Shown here: in pieces, positions 4,036-5,708 of the stretch
How the letters are laid out: the number at the start of each line of letters is the position of its first letter
How positions within the stretch are numbered: the stretch's first letter is position 1
Assembly (NCBI GenBank): GCA_030640485.1
Contig: DAOWJG010000209.1
Span: 1-5,708 of the forward strand
Direction: 5' to 3'
Length of the DNA stretch: 5,708 bases
Source of the DNA: Dehalococcoidales bacterium
Lineage (GTDB): Bacteria > Chloroflexota > Dehalococcoidia > Dehalococcoidales > UBA5760
Notes under the pieces: model-generated
Databases searched by the model: none
What the model was told of the DNA's origin: nothing
Seen by the model: the letters and a program-made list of their open reading frames with translations, nothing else
Program-made: the position numbers and the translations under genes

Positions 4036-5403
4036 ATGGTTAAAGACAATAACACCTCAGAACCAGTAGAAATCCTGCCAGCTATCACGGAAGATGAAAG
4101 AGCCATGAAACTGGTGCTGGAAATACTGGCGGGGAAGATTATTGATATTAAGCCTGAGCTTGACTTCAGCAGCGAGCTGGGTTTCACCTATCCTCTGGTG
4201 GAACAGACATTAGGGATTACCGGCAAGGAGACGGTATCAATTTTGGAATCCCTGGTTGATAAGGGCATACTGAAGAAGAATTTCTTTGACAGGTTTCTTC
4301 ATTGTCCTCAGTGCCAGTCGCTAAACCTGAGGCCAACTACCCATTGCCCTAAGTGTAGCTCGGGGAATATCGCCCACGGCAGAATCCTGGAACACTTTGT
4401 CTGTGGCTATGTTGGGCTTGAGGATGAGTTTGTGGCTGAGGGTAGATATGTATGTCCCAAGTGCAACACAGAGCTACGGGTTATTGGTAGTGACTACCAG
4501 AGCCGGGGGCTGATGCGCAAGTGCCACGATTGCAGTGAGGTATTCCAGATACCGCTGATAAAATGGCGCTGCCTGAAATGCTCCTCGCTTACCGCCGAGG
4601 ATAAGGTCACTGAGCAAAACATCTACTCCTATAGCTTCAATGAGGCAAGGAGGGGTTGGCTGGAATTTGAACTTAAACCTAAACCTCAACTCATAGAGTT
4701 CCTAAAGCAGCGTGGCTATGAAGTAGTTGAGAATGCTACTCAAAGAGGAAGGTCAGGGGCAGAGCATAGCATAGATATACTGGCTACTCGGGATGACGGC
4801 GTCATTACCCATAATATCGCTATCGGGGTTAAGGCGGCCGGGGACGAAGTATCCTTGAGAGATATATTTGACTTTGATGATAAGGCTTATGACATCGGCA
4901 TTCACGAGAAGGTTCTGGTTGTCGTCCCCGGGTTAGACAAGGAAGCGAAGACATTTGCCAGCCAGCAGAGGATTAAGGTGCTTGGGGTCAGGGATTTGGA
5001 GACCGTGCTGGCCAGCGCTGTCCCTCCGCGAGATGTGGAAGTGGAGAAGGAACCCTTTGAATTCAAGTCCAAATCACAGATGGTAGCCTACCTGAAGCGG
5101 CGCGGCTATGAGGTAAAGAAGGCAGCTGCGGTTAGGGGTAGGTCAGGTGCCGAGCATAATATAGATATACTGGCTACCAGAGACGATGGCATTGTTACGC
5201 ATCATATTGCTATCGCCATTGAGGTAAGTGATGAGCCAGTAGAGCTGGGTAGGGTGTTTGATTTTGATGATAAGGCCTATGATATCGGCATTCAGGAGAA
5301 GGTTTTCATTGCTTCTCCCGGACTCAGCCAGGAAGCCAGGCAGTTTGTGGAAAGGCAACGAATAAGGGTCTTTGAGGTTAAGGAATTAGACCCATCTGAC
5401 TAA
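4036..5403 (+). CDS. TackOD1 zinc-ribbon protein with two tandem degenerate Mrr-like nuclease-fold domains
   Basis: Seen, by residue. 20-85: helical, winged-helix-like segment (ELGFTYPLVEQTLG, SILESLVDKGILKKNFFDR). 88-185: cysteine-rich part with CxxC at 90/93, 104/107, 140/143, 163/166 and 179/182, a lone C123 in HFVCGYVG, and the IGSDY block. 211-322 and 341-452: two ungapped copies of one alpha/beta domain. Known: 20-205 matches the pattern of TackOD1 (thaumarchaeal output domain 1), a predicted signalling output domain of unknown biochemistry. Each repeat resembles the Mrr-type PD-(D/E)xK fold: RGYEV, GAEHxIDILA with the expected acidic residue (D247, D377), a strand where (Q/E)xK should lie, then 'PGLxxEAxxF...I.V' near the end. 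Odd: that triplet is GVK (264-266) in copy 1 and AIE (394-396) in copy 2. Inferred: a soluble zinc protein, possibly binding nucleic acid or a ligand, perhaps not a nuclease. It appears to be a single-gene transcript. Confidence 0.8.
   Translation: MVKDNNTSEPVEILPAITEDERAMKLVLEILAGKIIDIKPELDFSSELGFTYPLVEQTLGITGKETVSILESLVDKGILKKNFFDRFLHCPQCQSLNLRPTTHCPKCSSGNIAHGRILEHFVCGYVGLEDEFVAEGRYVCPKCNTELRVIGSDYQSRGLMRKCHDCSEVFQIPLIKWRCLKCSSLTAEDKVTEQNIYSYSFNEARRGWLEFELKPKPQLIEFLKQRGYEVVENATQRGRSGAEHSIDILATRDDGVITHNIAIGVKAAGDEVSLRDIFDFDDKAYDIGIHEKVLVVVPGLDKEAKTFASQQRIKVLGVRDLETVLASAVPPRDVEVEKEPFEFKSKSQMVAYLKRRGYEVKKAAAVRGRSGAEHNIDILATRDDGIVTHHIAIAIEVSDEPVELGRVFDFDDKAYDIGIQEKVFIASPGLSQEARQFVERQRIRVFEVKELDPSD
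4666..5001 (+). repeat. Intragenic tandem repeat, copy 1 (Mrr-like domain)
   Basis: Codes for residues 211-322. It aligns to copy 2 at a constant offset of 390 bases with no gap. By hand count about 65 of 112 residues are identical. At the DNA level short blocks are still identical, for example the 17 bases at 4771-4787 and 5161-5177. The most conserved segments are RGRSGAEH, IDILATRDDG and FDFDDKAYDIGI. The GVK triplet at 264-266 keeps the lysine but not the preceding Q/E. Confidence 0.85.
5056..5391 (+). repeat. Intragenic tandem repeat, copy 2 (Mrr-like domain)
   Basis: Codes for residues 341-452, the second copy of the domain, separated from copy 1 by an 18-residue Pro/Glu/Val-rich linker. 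It keeps D377 and the FDFDDKAYDIGI block but has AIE at the position of the catalytic triplet, so the usual lysine is absent. The protein ends five or fewer residues after the domain. Confidence 0.85.
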
Positions 5404-5447
5404 GGATTTTGCACTTTTAGTTATCAAAGAGGAGTTTAGGAGAGACT

Positions 5448-5466
5448 GAAGTCGCTGCTTCTTTTT
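5448..5466 (+). terminator. Weak intrinsic terminator candidate after the TackOD1-Mrr gene
   Basis: GAAGT (5448-5452) can pair with GCTTC (5457-5461), including one G-T pair, around a CGCT loop. TTTTT follows at 5462-5466. The stem is only five pairs, so termination may be partial. It lies 45 bases past the stop codon, between two convergent genes. No comparable structure with a T-run is visible for the minus-strand gene on the right. Confidence 0.35.
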
Positions 5467-5506
5467 CCCCTTAATAAAGGATAAAATCAACCGTATCAAT
5501 TATACA

Positions 5507-5708
5507 CTATTTACTCCTGATATCATAAGCAAACAGCTTATCATCATGACGAACATACAGCCGTCCGCCGCACACTACCGGATGCGCCCAGTGCATGCCT
5601 TTTCCGCCCTCAGGCACCTCGAATGAGCTCACTTCATCATATGTTTCGTAAGTTGCCCTGACAAGCTTCATAGTTCCATTTTCCTCCAGACAATATAACA
5701 TATTATCT
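5507..5708 (-). CDS. PQQ-like beta-propeller repeat protein, C-terminal end only
   Basis: Seen: 66 in-frame residues before a TAG at 5507-5509, open to the right edge, so the ATG at 5701 is internal and the gene starts outside the window. The sequence MLYCLEENGTMKLVRAT, then FEVPEGGKGMHWAHPVVCGGRLYVRHDDKLFAYDI is one and a half blades of a PQQ-like (BamB/quinoprotein-dehydrogenase type) propeller: alternating short strands and the recurring 'GxLYxRxxxxLxxYDI' closing strand. Known: such proteins are usually exported and act as enzymes or as scaffolds, and many lack bound PQQ. Whether this one has a signal peptide or catalytic residues cannot be seen here. It is convergent with the TackOD1-Mrr gene and probably unrelated to it. 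Confidence 0.8.
   Translation of the reverse strand, partial: DNMLYCLEENGTMKLVRATYETYDEVSSFEVPEGGKGMHWAHPVVCGGRLYVRHDDKLFAYDIRSK

Noticed and set aside
3577..4069. Two plus-strand open frames (3577-3831 and 3704-4069) across the start of the prepilin peptidase gene
   Set aside because: They run antisense through the Cys-rich coding part of the peptidase and the divergent intergenic region. The translations are low-complexity or featureless, and the second overlaps the promoter and start of the TackOD1 gene.
4474..5358. Two minus-strand open frames of 71 codons (4474-4689 and 5143-5358)
   Set aside because: Both lie inside the TackOD1-Mrr gene, which has clear zinc motifs and repeat conservation on the plus strand.
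4036..5403. Ordinary Mrr-type restriction enzyme
   Set aside because: Both copies lack the intact (Q/E)xK triplet, and no methyltransferase or other restriction-modification gene is nearby.
1..5708. CRISPR arrays, tRNA or rRNA genes, insertion sequences, integration sites
   Set aside because: No regularly spaced repeats, cloverleaf-like segments, transposase-like frames or terminal inverted repeats were seen on either strand. The only long repeat is the in-gene domain duplication.

Overview
The window reads as bacterial DNA of moderate GC content, with short intergenic gaps, Shine-Dalgarno sites and two good sigma70-type promoters. The mix of families points to Chloroflexota, most likely class Dehalococcoidia: a bacterial-type prepilin peptidase, a bacterial GH3-family enzyme, and two protein types best known from archaea (an HTH_45/COG3432 winged helix and a TackOD1 zinc-ribbon domain). 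This assignment is inferred from gene content, not from a marker gene.

Layout, left to right. (1) Positions 1-1870, minus strand: an apparent two-gene operon. A membrane methyltransferase of the isoprenylcysteine carboxyl methyltransferase superfamily comes first (1298-1870). It is followed after 28 bases by a GH3-family acyl-acid amido synthetase (start 1269) that runs off the left edge with 423 codons visible. (2) Positions 1871-2087: an intergenic region with a dyad operator candidate and weak promoter for operon 1, and a strong intrinsic terminator plus two perfect palindromes closing operon 2. (3) Positions 2088-2936, minus strand: a two-gene regulator operon, a winged helix followed by a small protein with a ribbon-helix-helix-like N-terminus. 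Its consensus promoter carries an inverted repeat that almost exactly fills the -35/-10 spacer. (4) Positions 2992-3789, minus strand: a complete type IV prepilin peptidase with no pilin genes beside it. (5) Positions 3790-4035: a divergent intergenic region with a good plus-strand promoter. (6) Positions 4036-5403, plus strand: a 455-residue protein made of a TackOD1 domain (N-terminal helical part plus paired CxxC motifs) and two tandem, ungapped copies of a degenerate Mrr-like restriction-endonuclease-fold domain. (7) Positions 5507-5708, minus strand: the C-terminal end of a PQQ-like beta-propeller protein running off the right edge.

The unusual object is the gene at 4036-5403. TackOD1 is an output domain of uncharacterised biochemistry. 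Here it is fused to a duplicated nuclease-fold domain in which the expected catalytic (Q/E)xK triplet is altered in both copies (GVK and AIE), while another motif, FDFDDKAYDIGI, is identical in both. That suggests a sensor or binding role, or an unconventional active site, rather than an ordinary restriction enzyme. The regulator pair and the methyltransferase/GH3 pair are the other parts worth following up. No RNA genes, mobile elements or CRISPR arrays were seen.
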